Shown here: positions 17,916 to 26,689 of the stretch, one piece after another
How positions within the stretch are numbered: the first letter of the stretch is position 1
How the letters are laid out: each line of letters starts with the position of its first letter
Origin: Nonomuraea turkmeniaca
Lineage (GTDB): Bacteria; Actinomycetota; Actinomycetes; Streptosporangiales; Streptosporangiaceae
Length of the DNA stretch: 64,000 nt
Reading direction: 5' to 3'
Assembly (NCBI RefSeq): GCF_005889735.1
Contig: NZ_VCKY01000023.1
Location: 1 to 64,000, forward strand
Position numbers and translations under genes: made by a program
The notes under the pieces: model-generated
Databases searched by the model: none
What the model was told of the DNA's origin: nothing
What the model saw: the letters and a program-made list of their open reading frames with translations, nothing else

Positions 17916-17933
17916 CGGGCGAGCTCCTCACAA

Positions 17934-17960
17934 GGCCCGCCCCCGGGACGGGGGCGGGCC
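17934..17960 (-). terminator. strong intergenic hairpin between two chitinase genes
   Basis: GGCCCGCCCCC (17934-17944) and GGGGGCGGGCC (17950-17960) form an 11-bp perfect stem with a 5-base loop, just downstream of the middle chitinase stop and just upstream of the next chitinase ribosome site. It lacks a U-tract, as is usual in actinobacteria. It could be a terminator, or an mRNA-stabilising element that lets the two genes be expressed at different levels. Confidence 0.7.
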
Positions 17961-17970
17961 GGGTCGTGGC

Positions 17971-19653
17971 TCAGAAGCCGGCGGTGATCCTGGTGAACTC
18001 CCAGTCGGCCTGGGCGATGCCGCTGCAGTTCGACACCACGCCGCCGCCCGGGCAGGGACGGTCGCGGTTGACCGACCAGTACGCGAACCTGGTCAGCCCC
18101 CTGGCCTTGGCCCAGTCACGGATCTGCGTCCATGTGGCCGGAGTGGTGAGCTCCTGCTGGTCGGACAGGCCGTTCATGCCGGAGATGCCCATCCGCGCGT
18201 ACGCCTGCGCGTCGGTCCAGCCGAACGCGCTCTTCAGCGCGTTCTTCAGCCCTTCTGAGGCGTTGACCGTGTCCTGGTAGATGTTGGCGCTGCCGAAGTC
18301 GAACGGCATGATCGTGTAGTTGTCGATCGGCACGCCCAGCGCCTTGGACTGGTTGATCAGCCGGATGCCGTGGGAGTTCGGGCCGGTCCTGGTGGTGCCG
18401 AAGGTGACGACGACCTTGACGTTCGGGTTGTTCTGCTTGACGATCTTGAGGCCGTTCAGGATGCGGTCCTGGACGGTGTAGTTCTCGAACTCGTCGGTGT
18501 TCTCGATGTCGAAGTCCACGACGGCGGGGCCGACGGCGTTGATGACCTGCTGCACCGCGTTCGCGAACGCCTGCGGTGTGGAGCAGTTGGGCCCGAGCTT
18601 GTTGCCGGACCAGCCGCCGAAGGAGATCTGGACGTTGCCGCCCTTGGACTTGATCGTGTTGATCGCCTGCTGGTCGGCGCCGCCGGTCAGCGGCCTGTTG
18701 CCGTCCCAGGCCGGGGTGCAGCCGCCGCTGGACAGGATGAACGCCATCGTGAACGACCTGACGCCGGTCGCGTCCATCACGGTGCCTGGGTTGGGCGGGT
18801 TGCCCCAGCCCATGTAGAGGTAGGGGGCGCCGGCCATCTTGGTCGGGTTGCTGCAGCCGGACGTGGTGGCGGTGGCGTCGCGGCCGGCCGACTCCCCTGC
18901 CGAGTTGTACGCCCGCACGGTGTAGGTGTGCGTCGTGCACGCGCCGAGGCCGGAGAGCGTCGCGCTGGTGCCGGTGACCTGGGCCCGCTGGGTGGAGCCC
19001 TCGTACACGCGGTAGCCGGTCACCGTGCCCGAGGAGGCGCCCCAGCTCAGCGAGATGCTGGAGCTGGTGACGGACGTGGTGATCGTGCCCGGCTGGCCGG
19101 GCGCGCCGGTGCCGCCCGACGTGGTGGCCGTGACGGAGTTGCTGACGCCGGACAGGTTCCCGGCGGCGTCGCGGGCCCGGACCGTGTAGGTGTAGCTGGT
19201 GTTGGCCGCCCGGCCCGTGTCCGTGTAGGTCGTGCCGGTCACGGTCGTGACGAGCGTGCCGCCGCGGTAGACGTTGTAGCCGGTGACGCCCACGTTGTCG
19301 GTGGAGGCGTTCCAGGCCAGCGAGACGCTGCTGGAGGTGACGCCGGTCGAGCGGAGGTTGCCGGGCACCGACGGCGCGGTGGTGTCGCCGCCGCCCCCGG
19401 TGCCCGGCTTCCAGAGCGCGGGCACGTTCGGCGGCTCCCAGCCGGGCTGGGAGGTGTGGGCCTGGAGGCAGACGTAGTCGACGCCGTTGTAGGTGACGAC
19501 CGCGCCCACGGCGTACGCGGTCCACGGGGCCCAGGCGGCGGCCATCTGCTGCACCGCGCCGTGGGCCGCGGGCGCTGCGGTGACGAGCCCGGCGCCGGTC
19601 AGGGCCAGGGCCGTCCCGGCCAGTAACGCGGTCAGCTTTCTGCGAAATCTCAT
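17971..19653 (-). CDS. secreted GH18 chitinase with CBM5/12 and two FnIII domains
   Basis: A 560-residue enzyme: signal peptide (about 1-33), CBM5/12 chitin-binding module (WAPWTAYAVGAVVTY to QPGWEPPNVPALW, about 40-83), two fibronectin III domains (about 92-175 and 182-265), and a GH18 domain of the chitinase-D type with VDFDIEN carrying the catalytic Glu. The hydrophobic YLYMGWGNPPNP start of the catalytic domain is typical of that group. ATG 19653 overlaps the stop of the preceding chitinase (ATGA). The same frame is open far upstream, but that part is antisense to a real gene. Confidence 0.93.
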   Translation of the reverse strand: MRFRRKLTALLAGTALALTGAGLVTAAPAAHGAVQQMAAAWAPWTAYAVGAVVTYNGVDYVCLQAHTSQPGWEPPNVPALWKPGTGGGGDTTAPSVPGNLRSTGVTSSSVSLAWNASTDNVGVTGYNVYRGGTLVTTVTGTTYTDTGRAANTSYTYTVRARDAAGNLSGVSNSVTATTSGGTGAPGQPGTITTSVTSSSISLSWGASSGTVTGYRVYEGSTQRAQVTGTSATLSGLGACTTHTYTVRAYNSAGESAGRDATATTSGCSNPTKMAGAPYLYMGWGNPPNPGTVMDATGVRSFTMAFILSSGGCTPAWDGNRPLTGGADQQAINTIKSKGGNVQISFGGWSGNKLGPNCSTPQAFANAVQQVINAVGPAVVDFDIENTDEFENYTVQDRILNGLKIVKQNNPNVKVVVTFGTTRTGPNSHGIRLINQSKALGVPIDNYTIMPFDFGSANIYQDTVNASEGLKNALKSAFGWTDAQAYARMGISGMNGLSDQQELTTPATWTQIRDWAKARGLTRFAYWSVNRDRPCPGGGVVSNCSGIAQADWEFTRITAGF

Positions 19654-21215
19654 GGCATCCCCTGGAGGTGCGGCTTGACGGTCTTGGAGAACGACCAGTT
19701 GTTGCTGGCGTCCCAGTTGATGGACCAGGTCATCGCGCCCCTGATGTCCGGGTAGGCGCGCGGTGGCACGAAGGTCCCGCAGCTGGTCCGCTTGGCCAGG
19801 CAGTCGAGTGCCTGGTTGACGAGGGAGGGCGACACGACGCCACCGCCCGCGGCGCCCGGCCCGGCCGGCAGGCCCAGCGCCACCTGGTCGGGGCGCAGGC
19901 CGTTCTCGAGCTGGATGCAGGCCAGCGCGGTCATGAAGTTCACGGTCCCCTGCGCGTACGCGAAGGACTGGTCGCAGCCGAGCATGGAGCCGGAGTTGTA
20001 GAACTGCGTGTGGACGACGGTGAGGATGTCCTTGATCGACAGGGCGAGCTTGAAGTACTCCATCCCGGTCGACTGCATGTCGATGGTCTGCGGGGCCATC
20101 GTGATGATCAGGTCGGAGCCCGCCTTCGCGCGCAGCGCCCTGAGCGCCTGGGCCATGTAGGTGGCGTTGAGGCCGTTCTCCAGGTCGATGTCCACGCCGT
20201 CGAAGCCGTAGCTCTGCATGAGCGCGTACACCGAGTCGGCGAATCTGGTCGCCGCCGCGGCGCTCGCGACCTGCACCCGCCCGGCCTCGCCGCCGACGGA
20301 CAGGATGACCTTCTTGCCCCGCTGGTGCAGGGTCTGCACGTCGGCCTTGAACTGGGCGTCCGTGTAGCCGCCCACCGCCGTGGCCAGGCCTGGGTCGACC
20401 GCGAAGACGACCTCGCCGGCGGTGGCCGTGGCCTCGCCGAACGCGATCGCGACCAGGTCGTACTCGTTGGGCACGGCCGAGAGCTTGAGCTCGGTCGCGG
20501 CGTTGACGAAATTGTGCCAGTAGCCGGTGAGGAAGTGCTTGGGCAGCGTCCCCCCGCCGCCCGTGCAGCCAGTCGTGGTGGCGGTGGCATCCCGCCCGGG
20601 CGACTCGCCTTGGGCGTTGTACGCCTTGACCGTGTAGGTGTGGGTCTCGCAGGCGCCGAGGCCGGAGAGGGTCGCCGTGGTGCCGCTGACAGTGGCCTTG
20701 ACGGCGGCGCCCTCGTAGACGCGGTAGCCGGTCACCGTGCCCGAGGACGCGCCCCAGGTCAGCGTGATGGCACTGGCGGTCGCGGTGGCGCTCGCCGCCC
20801 CAGGCGTGCCAGGGACGCCCGGCGTGGTGGTGCCGCCGCAGGAGCCGCCGTTCAGCGTGCAGCCGGTGATGCCGGGGAAGTTGCCCGGGCTGCCGTTGAA
20901 GCCGAAGCTCACGCCGGCGCCGGCGGCCAGCGTCGGCGCCCAGCTCGGATTGGTGAACGTGTAGTGCTGGCCGTTGCGGGTCATGACCGCGTCCCACGCG
21001 GACGGGATCGAGTAGCCGGCCGGGACGTCGAACTGCACGTTCCAGCCGTTCATGGCGGTAGTGGTGCCGTTGGTGACGGTGACCTTGCCCTCGAAGCCGG
21101 AGCCCCAGTCGGAGACCTTGACGAAGGTCGCGGTGGCTGTGGCCGCCTGGGCGGGCGGCGCGAGCAGGCTCAGGGCGAAGGTCGCGAACGCCACGAGGAT
21201 CGCGCGGTGTTTCAC
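19650..21215 (-). CDS. secreted GH18 chitinase with CBM2 and FnIII domains
   Basis: A 521-residue enzyme with a signal peptide (about 1-24, ending AQA), a CBM2-type module (about 25-130, WGSGFEGKVTVTN and NGWNVQFDV), one fibronectin III domain, and a GH18 catalytic domain with DGVDIDLEN. GTG 21215 is preceded by AAAGGAAG. It is the first of the three tandem chitinase genes and is translationally coupled to the next. A palindromic operator lies about 170 bases upstream, shared with the divergent helical-repeat gene. Confidence 0.93.
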   Translation of the reverse strand: MKHRAILVAFATFALSLLAPPAQAATATATFVKVSDWGSGFEGKVTVTNGTTTAMNGWNVQFDVPAGYSIPSAWDAVMTRNGQHYTFTNPSWAPTLAAGAGVSFGFNGSPGNFPGITGCTLNGGSCGGTTTPGVPGTPGAASATATASAITLTWGASSGTVTGYRVYEGAAVKATVSGTTATLSGLGACETHTYTVKAYNAQGESPGRDATATTTGCTGGGGTLPKHFLTGYWHNFVNAATELKLSAVPNEYDLVAIAFGEATATAGEVVFAVDPGLATAVGGYTDAQFKADVQTLHQRGKKVILSVGGEAGRVQVASAAAATRFADSVYALMQSYGFDGVDIDLENGLNATYMAQALRALRAKAGSDLIITMAPQTIDMQSTGMEYFKLALSIKDILTVVHTQFYNSGSMLGCDQSFAYAQGTVNFMTALACIQLENGLRPDQVALGLPAGPGAAGGGVVSPSLVNQALDCLAKRTSCGTFVPPRAYPDIRGAMTWSINWDASNNWSFSKTVKPHLQGMP

Positions 21216-21383
21216 GGGGTTCTTCCTTTGGGGGTGTGGCGTGCCGCACGGCTCGCGCCGGGGGGTGAGAGCGCGAGCCGTACGGCACGGGCTCGTGGAG
21301 GTGAGCACAAGCCCTTGGGGGGTTGCGCGCGGCTGGGTGTCCTTGCGGGGGCAGTACGTTTTTGTCCGATCGAAGATTACTTA

Positions 21384-21398
21384 TAGGAAAGTTTCCTA
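21384..21398. promoter_or_regulatory. palindromic operator upstream of chitinase cluster
   Basis: TAGGAAAGTTTCCTA is a perfect 15-base palindrome around a central G, in the 298-base region between the chitinase start and the divergent repeat-protein gene. A near-identical site lies upstream of the cellulase gene at 26007-26023. A shared repressor of polysaccharide-degradation genes is inferred. Nothing else clear was seen in this intergenic region. Confidence 0.65.
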
Positions 21399-21513
21399 AG
21401 AGTTGTCGCGATCGTAGCTTTGACAACCCGTCCTTACAAGACCCAATCCCATGGCTTCGAAAGCGAGGAAAATTCCCATTCGGGTTGAGGGCTGACCGAA
21501 ATCGGTTGTTTGA

Positions 21514-22547
21514 GTGAGCTCTGTGGCTGTTGATGTAGAGCAGGACGGGCGACTGCAGGAGGCGTACACCCTGTGGCGAACCGCCATGGAACACGGTGAC
21601 ACGTCCGCCATCCAGGAGACCGCGCGACTGCTCCTGCTGCTCGGCCAGGTGGACGAGGCGTGCGAGCTGCTGCACGGGCTCGCGAGCACGGGCAACCGCA
21701 TCGCCATGTGCCAGCGCAGCCTGCTCCTTTTGCAGTCCGAGCGCGTTGCGGACGCTTGCGAGATCTGGCGTCCGAGCGCCGCTGCGGGGGACGTCGCCTC
21801 CATGCGTGAGCTGGCCCGCCTGCTGGAGCAGGCCGGAGCCGTGGAGGAGGCCGAGACCTGGCTGCGCCGTGCTGCCATGACCGATGACCCGGAGAGCATT
21901 CGATCCCTCGCGGGCCTCCAGGAGCGTCTCGGCGCGCGGCACAAGGCCAAGCTGTGGCTGCGCCAGCTGACGGACCGGGGGACCTGCGTGCTCTTGCGAG
22001 CCTGTCCGACCTGTACGAACGCGAAGGCAACCTGGAGGCGGCAGGCAAGATCTGGTTGCCGTTGGCCGAGACCGGGAACCGCTACGCCATGTGGCGGCTG
22101 ACCGGCGTGCTCGAACGCGCGGGCCGACACGAAGAAGCCGGACGATGGAAGGCACGCGCGACGTCGAACCGCTCGCCGGGCGCGGACGGGACTGGCGAGA
22201 GCCTCAGGCAGAAGGACGAGGCGTGGCTGCGCAGAATGATGGCGGCCGGTGACCCAGTGGCCCCTCTGGCGCTGGCCGAGCTCCAGACCGAGGCGGGCAG
22301 GGACGACGAGGCCGGCCTGACACTGCGGGAGGCGACGCGGGACGGGAACGAGTTCGCCGCGGCGGCCTTGGCCGAACTCCTGCGCCCTGAGCAGGATGTG
22401 CGCCTGGACGTGGACGCCGTCGTCTCCGCCTCGCGAGCCCTGGATGCCGCGCTCACCGCCGGGCGCACGGTCGAAGACGACTGGCGCTCCGCCGTCCGGG
22501 ACGAGAATCCCGGACGGTGGAGCGAGTGGGTTACTGCTGCTGAGTGA
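21514..22547 (+). pseudogene. helical-repeat (TPR/Sel1-like) protein gene with a frameshift
   Basis: Two overlapping frames make one protein of about 344 residues. The first (from GTG 21514) has TPR-like helix pairs, including GQVDEACELLHGLASTGN and AVEEAETWLRRAAMTDD, and turns to nonsense after QLTDRG. The second frame carries on with DLRALASLSDLYEREGNLEA and ends at 22547. The junction is a run of five G (21977-21981); six G would restore the frame. This is either a real inactivating deletion or a sequencing error in a homopolymer. Such proteins are scaffolds; no partner is known. Its 3' end overlaps the convergent carboxypeptidase by 17 bases. Confidence 0.75.
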
Positions 22548-24357
22548 TCAGGACATTGTCGACGCCGGCCTCGACGAGGGAGGCGCCCGAGGCGTCGGCG
22601 GCGTCGATGAGGATGCGGACCGTCTGGCCGGCGAAGGCGTTCAGGTTCGCGGTGGACGTGGCCCATGAGCCGTTGCGGTTCGACGCCGCACCGGCCTGGT
22701 TGAGCACCGTGGTCGTGGTGTTGCCGACGACACGCACCCTGACGTAGTCGGCGCTGGAGGAGTTCGAGCCGTGCGCCAGGTACCACGACAGGGACAAGTT
22801 CAGGCTCCCTGTCGAAGGCAGCGTGATCGGCGGTGACTGGATCGACGTGACACCGCCGTCGATGTCGAAGGCGCCCGCCGACGTGCCGGCCAGCCGGCCG
22901 GTCACCAGGTCGTTCGAGCCGCTGACCGTCGTGCCCAGCTGCTTGGCGCCCGAGGAGGTGGTGGCCTCGGGGTCTCCGCGCTCCCACTGGCCGAGGGTCG
23001 CGGTGTCGGTGCCGTTCGGGTTGGCGGTCCAGCCCGTGGCCGTCTCGAACGTGTCGGAGTAGACGGTCACCGGCGGGTTGCCGGTGCCGCAGTACTGGGC
23101 CTCCTTGCCGATGATCCGGTAGACGCAGTCCGAGTATTCGAGGAAGCGCAGCACGGCCTCCCTGTTGCGGGTGGTCTGGGGGACGATCTGCTCGTCAGGT
23201 GGGTAGAAGCCGGGGCTGGAGCCGGTCGGATACATCTCGAACGTGAAGCTGAAGATCTTGTAGACGCCCCACATCCAGTCGTCGATGGTGCCGTCGGTGA
23301 TGTAGAGGTCGCTGGCCTGCTCGGGCGTGTATCCATTGGTGGCGGCCATGTTCTGGCCGAGCGTGGCATGCGCGTCCCGGTCGTCCTGGGTCAGGCCCGG
23401 CGCGGTGTCGTTGAAGGTGTAGCCGTAGGGCCACAGGATGAGCTCGCTGTAGGTGTGCCAGTCGATGTGCGACTTGATCTGCTGGGTGCCGCCGACGACG
23501 CGGCTGCGTACCCAGTTGGCCGCCGCCCTGACCTCGGGCGCCGACTCCGCGCTCGCGCCGCGGTAGGTCTCGCTGGATGTCGAGCCCGAGGAGCCGCCGC
23601 AGCAGCCCCAGTTGTAGGCCCAGTTGCGGTTCATGTCGGTGCCGACGGCCGACGAACCGGAATTGGGCTGGCGGTTCTTGCGCCAGGAGCGGTAGGAGCC
23701 GGTGGCGATGTCGTACTCGCCGCCGTCCGGGTTCATGTCGGGCATGATCCAGATTTCTCTGGTGTTGACCAGGTTCGTGATCCTGGAGTCGCTGCCGTAG
23801 TTGTCGGCGAGCAGGTGCATGATGTACAGCGCCATCTCGACCGTCAGGTGCTCGCGGGCATGCTGGTGGGCGGTGAAGAGCACCTCGGGCTCGGCCTCGT
23901 CGGTGCCCACGTTGTCGCTGATCTTGATGAGGCGCAACGCCCTGCCCTCGTACGAGGTGCCGTACGTCGTCTGGCTGACGATGTTCGGGTGGGCAGCGAC
24001 CAGGGCGTTGATGTTCGCGGTCATTTCCGCGTAGTTGTGGTAGGCGGAGTCCGCCGGCGGGAAGTCAAACGCGTCGACGGACGGGGGTGTCGGGCGCGGG
24101 ACCTCCGCAACCCGGTAGCCGAGCCGCTTGATGGCGGCGACCTCGGCTTCCGTGGCCGTGACCAGGACCGAGTCCGCGGCCACCTCCTCGATGGCCGCGC
24201 CGGTGGCGGCGACCGCGCTGCGTTGCTGCGCGCTGGCCGGGCCCTGTACGCGGTACTGCTTGTTCGGTGGCGGCTCGGCGGAGGCGCCCACTCCTGTCAT
24301 CCCGGTGAGGGTGATCAGGCTGAGGGCGGCCAGCAGGATGACTAATCGGCGTTTCAC
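22531..24357 (-). CDS. secreted zinc carboxypeptidase, M14 family
   Basis: The 608-residue protein has a signal peptide (about 1-28), a propeptide-like segment, an M14 catalytic domain with zinc ligands in HQHAREH and HIDWH, substrate-binding [10 protein letters not shown], and the catalytic Glu in FTFEMYP. The C-terminal 150 or so residues form a beta-sandwich like those on secreted peptidases (FETATGWT onward). It should trim C-terminal residues from extracellular peptides. GTG 24357 follows GAGGAGG with five bases of spacing. A longer frame upstream has no ribosome site. Confidence 0.92.
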   Translation of the reverse strand: MKRRLVILLAALSLITLTGMTGVGASAEPPPNKQYRVQGPASAQQRSAVAATGAAIEEVAADSVLVTATEAEVAAIKRLGYRVAEVPRPTPPSVDAFDFPPADSAYHNYAEMTANINALVAAHPNIVSQTTYGTSYEGRALRLIKISDNVGTDEAEPEVLFTAHQHAREHLTVEMALYIMHLLADNYGSDSRITNLVNTREIWIMPDMNPDGGEYDIATGSYRSWRKNRQPNSGSSAVGTDMNRNWAYNWGCCGGSSGSTSSETYRGASAESAPEVRAAANWVRSRVVGGTQQIKSHIDWHTYSELILWPYGYTFNDTAPGLTQDDRDAHATLGQNMAATNGYTPEQASDLYITDGTIDDWMWGVYKIFSFTFEMYPTGSSPGFYPPDEQIVPQTTRNREAVLRFLEYSDCVYRIIGKEAQYCGTGNPPVTVYSDTFETATGWTANPNGTDTATLGQWERGDPEATTSSGAKQLGTTVSGSNDLVTGRLAGTSAGAFDIDGGVTSIQSPPITLPSTGSLNLSLSWYLAHGSNSSSADYVRVRVVGNTTTTVLNQAGAASNRNGSWATSTANLNAFAGQTVRILIDAADASGASLVEAGVDNVLITQQQ

Positions 24358-24553
24358 CACGTCCTCCTCAGACGCTCGGGATCGGGTATTGACCGGCGCC
24401 TGAACTGAGAGTGAAGACGCGAGGATCCCCGCGAAAGACCCAAATTTCCGGATATGCCACGAACATGCCAGGACGCTGCCCGCGCGCCCGCGCACCGTGA
24501 ACGGCATGACCTACACGATCGAAGCCGTGTCCTTGCCGGGGCAGGGCAGTGCA

Positions 24554-24580
24554 CCGGCCAGGCGGTGAGACCCTGGCCGG
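24554..24580 (-). terminator. hairpin terminator after the cellulase gene
   Basis: CCGGCCAGG (24554-24562) pairs with CCTGGCCGG (24572-24580) over nine bases with a nine-base loop. It begins 13 bases after the cellulase stop on the leftward strand, consistent with an actinobacterial terminator lacking a U-tract. Confidence 0.65.
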
Positions 24581-24592
24581 CGCACTGGGGCA

Positions 24593-25984
24593 TCAGAAGT
24601 CGTCTGGGGTGCGGATGCGATCGCGGATCCAGACACCGGCCGGCTTGAGGCGTGAGGTGCCGGCGAAGGGGCCGCTCGGGCAGGTGCCCTGGGTGAAGAC
24701 CGCGCCGGAGCGCATGTCGTCCGAGAAGTTCCAGTTCACCCAGCTGATCTTCTTCTGTGCCATCAGATCCAGGTACTGCTGCGCCCGGGTGAAGTTGTTC
24801 GACCCGTCGCCGGAGGCCGTCTGGGTGCCGAATTCGGTGACGAACATCGGGATCCGGTCAGCGGCCCGGGACAGCGCGTTGAGGTAATCGGTGCCGTGGG
24901 AGGCGGCGTAGAAGTGGAAGGTGTACATGATGTTGGTGGCGTTGACCGGGTTGTTGATCACCTCGGTCTCGGTGGCGCCGTCGGAGACGCCCAGGGACGA
25001 CCAGGCGCGGGTGCCGACGAGGATGGGGGTGTCGGCGTCGTACTGCCGGATCACGGGGATGATCTGGTGCGCGTAGTTTCTGATGGTGGACCAGGAGACG
25101 CCGTTGGGCTCGTTGGCGATCTCGTAGAGGAGGTTGTTCTTGCCGTTGTGCCGCTGGGCGATCTCGGTGAAGAACGTCCTGGCCCTCGAAAGGTTGTAGG
25201 TGGGATCGCCGGGAGTGAGCATGTGCCAGTCGACGATGGCGTACATGCCGCGCGCCGTGGCCTGCTCGATCAGGTTGTGCACCCGGTCGGTGAACAGCCG
25301 CGGGTTGGTCTCGTAGCCGTCCTCCTGGATGTACATGGAGATCCGCAGGACGTCGGCGTTCCAGTCGCCGGCCAGGGCGTCCAGGGAGGCGGTGTTGAGG
25401 CACTGGTAGTACCACTGCAGGCCGTGCGAGCTCATGCCGCGGAGCTGGATCTCCTTGCCGTTCTGGTTGCACAGCTTGACCCCGCACACCCGCAACTGCC
25501 CGTTGGCCTGCACGGGCGTGCCACCGCTCGACGGGGTGCCGAGGACCAGGCGGTCGAGGTTCGGGCCGCCGTTGGCGGTGGTGGCGGTGGCGCGGACGGT
25601 GTTGGCGCCGGCGTTCAGCGTCGTGGTGAGCGTGGTGTCCTGCCAGGTGCTCCAGGCGCCGGTGCCCGGGAAGTCCCGGTTGGTCGTGGTGCCGTTCACG
25701 GCGATGGCCATCGGGCGGTTCGTCGTGGTGCCGTTGGCGTACCTGAAGGTGAGGGTGGCCTGGCCGGCGGTGACGGCGGTGACGGTGAACTCGACGTACG
25801 AGCCGGTCACGTTGTCGTAGTTGACGAACCCGGTGCCGCTGTAGCCGGTGTGGTTCGACTCGGCCGCACCTTGGGAGATCGTGGCGTTCTCGGCCTCGTA
25901 CGTGGTGGCGGCCTCGGCGGGGACCACCTGTAAGAAGGCGAGGACGAGCGCGGCCAGCGTGGCGAGCCGCAGGGATCGAAGCAT
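24593..25984 (-). CDS. secreted GH5 cellulase with N-terminal CBM
   Basis: The 463-residue protein has a signal peptide (about 1-25, ending AEA), a CBM35/CBM6-like module (about 28-150, YEAENATISQG), a short linker, and a GH5 catalytic domain with the acid/base Glu in YEIANEPNG and the nucleophile Glu in FVTEFGTQ. Endo-beta-1,4-glucanase is the likely activity; a beta-mannanase cannot be excluded. ATG 25984 follows GGGAG. Its promoter has a palindromic operator just downstream of the predicted transcription start. Confidence 0.92.
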   Translation of the reverse strand: MLRSLRLATLAALVLAFLQVVPAEAATTYEAENATISQGAAESNHTGYSGTGFVNYDNVTGSYVEFTVTAVTAGQATLTFRYANGTTTNRPMAIAVNGTTTNRDFPGTGAWSTWQDTTLTTTLNAGANTVRATATTANGGPNLDRLVLGTPSSGGTPVQANGQLRVCGVKLCNQNGKEIQLRGMSSHGLQWYYQCLNTASLDALAGDWNADVLRISMYIQEDGYETNPRLFTDRVHNLIEQATARGMYAIVDWHMLTPGDPTYNLSRARTFFTEIAQRHNGKNNLLYEIANEPNGVSWSTIRNYAHQIIPVIRQYDADTPILVGTRAWSSLGVSDGATETEVINNPVNATNIMYTFHFYAASHGTDYLNALSRAADRIPMFVTEFGTQTASGDGSNNFTRAQQYLDLMAQKKISWVNWNFSDDMRSGAVFTQGTCPSGPFAGTSRLKPAGVWIRDRIRTPDDF

Positions 25985-26006
25985 GGGCGTGCGCTCCCGT
26001 TGATGA

Positions 26007-26023
26007 TTAGGAAACTTTACTAA
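26007..26023. promoter_or_regulatory. palindromic operator upstream of cellulase
   Basis: TTAGGAAACTTTACTAA is a 17-base palindrome with one mismatched pair around a central C. It matches the chitinase-cluster site at 21384-21398 (common core AGGAAA-x-TTT). It spans about +5 to +21 of the predicted cellulase transcript, a classic repressor position. Confidence 0.65.
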
Positions 26024-26034
26024 CGAGCAAAGGG

Positions 26035-26064
26035 AGCGTAGATCGGCACACTGTCAATGGACAA
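26035..26064 (-). promoter_or_regulatory. predicted cellulase promoter
   Basis: On the leftward strand TTGTCC (26059-26064) is followed after 18 bases by TACGCT (26035-26040), a TAnnnT -10. The predicted transcription start is near 26028, immediately upstream of the operator at 26007-26023. Confidence 0.45.
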
Positions 26065-26086
26065 GACCCAAATCTGACCGGCCCCG

Positions 26087-26689
26087 TCAAGCCTGCAGCA
26101 GGGTGATGATCCCGGCGGCCACGAGTGCGACCGCCCACATGCGGTCCACGTTGAACCAGGCGCGCCGGAGCACGCTGAGCCCCGCGATCTCGTAGACGAT
26201 CAGCGCGACCGCTCCGGCGACCAGGAACATGGCGAGGGTGTGCAGGGCCGCCACCCCCAGTCCCCCCGACATGGCGTGGCCGGCGTGGCCGCCCTCCACG
26301 TGCAGCCCGGTGAGTACGGGCAGCAGCATGAGCCCGGCCCCGTGCGCCGACGACATCAGGAAAGACCACCCCGCCAGCTGCCACAACGACAACCGCATGC
26401 CCACCCACCGGAAGTGCCTGGTGGACAACAACCGCCACAGGCCGAAGGCCACCAGCGCCACCCCGCCGCCGATCGACAGGACGGCGCCGGTGACCAGCGA
26501 GCCGGTGACCGCGACCACGAGCGCCACCAGGGCCACCGAGCCCAGATGCCCCAGCGCGATCGCCGGGATCGACTGCAGGAGCCGGTCCCTGCTGCGCTCC
26601 TGCAGGCCGCGGGCCACGGCGAAGAGCCAGCCCATGGCCGGGTTCAGGCCGTGGAAGGCCCCGAGCAGCACCACCGCCGTGACGGTCAC
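26087..26689 (-). CDS. multi-pass membrane protein linked to SBP56
   Basis: A 200-residue protein with about six hydrophobic segments and polar motifs FHGLNPAMGWLFAV near the N-terminus and SSAHGAGLML in the middle. Conserved His-Gly pairs in membrane segments recall metal or small-molecule transport families, but I do not recognise a named one. GTG 26689 overlaps the SBP56 stop (GTGA), so the two proteins are made together. The same frame stays open upstream antisense-like within SBP56 and is rejected there. Confidence 0.7.
   Translation of the reverse strand: MTVTAVVLLGAFHGLNPAMGWLFAVARGLQERSRDRLLQSIPAIALGHLGSVALVALVVAVTGSLVTGAVLSIGGGVALVAFGLWRLLSTRHFRWVGMRLSLWQLAGWSFLMSSAHGAGLMLLPVLTGLHVEGGHAGHAMSGGLGVAALHTLAMFLVAGAVALIVYEIAGLSVLRRAWFNVDRMWAVALVAAGIITLLQA

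Noticed and set aside
17971-22155. A 1,394-codon leftward open frame
   Set aside because: Only the part up to 19653 is a chitinase with signal peptide and a coupled start. The rest is the reverse or alternative frame of the other chitinase and of the helical-repeat gene, kept open by high GC.
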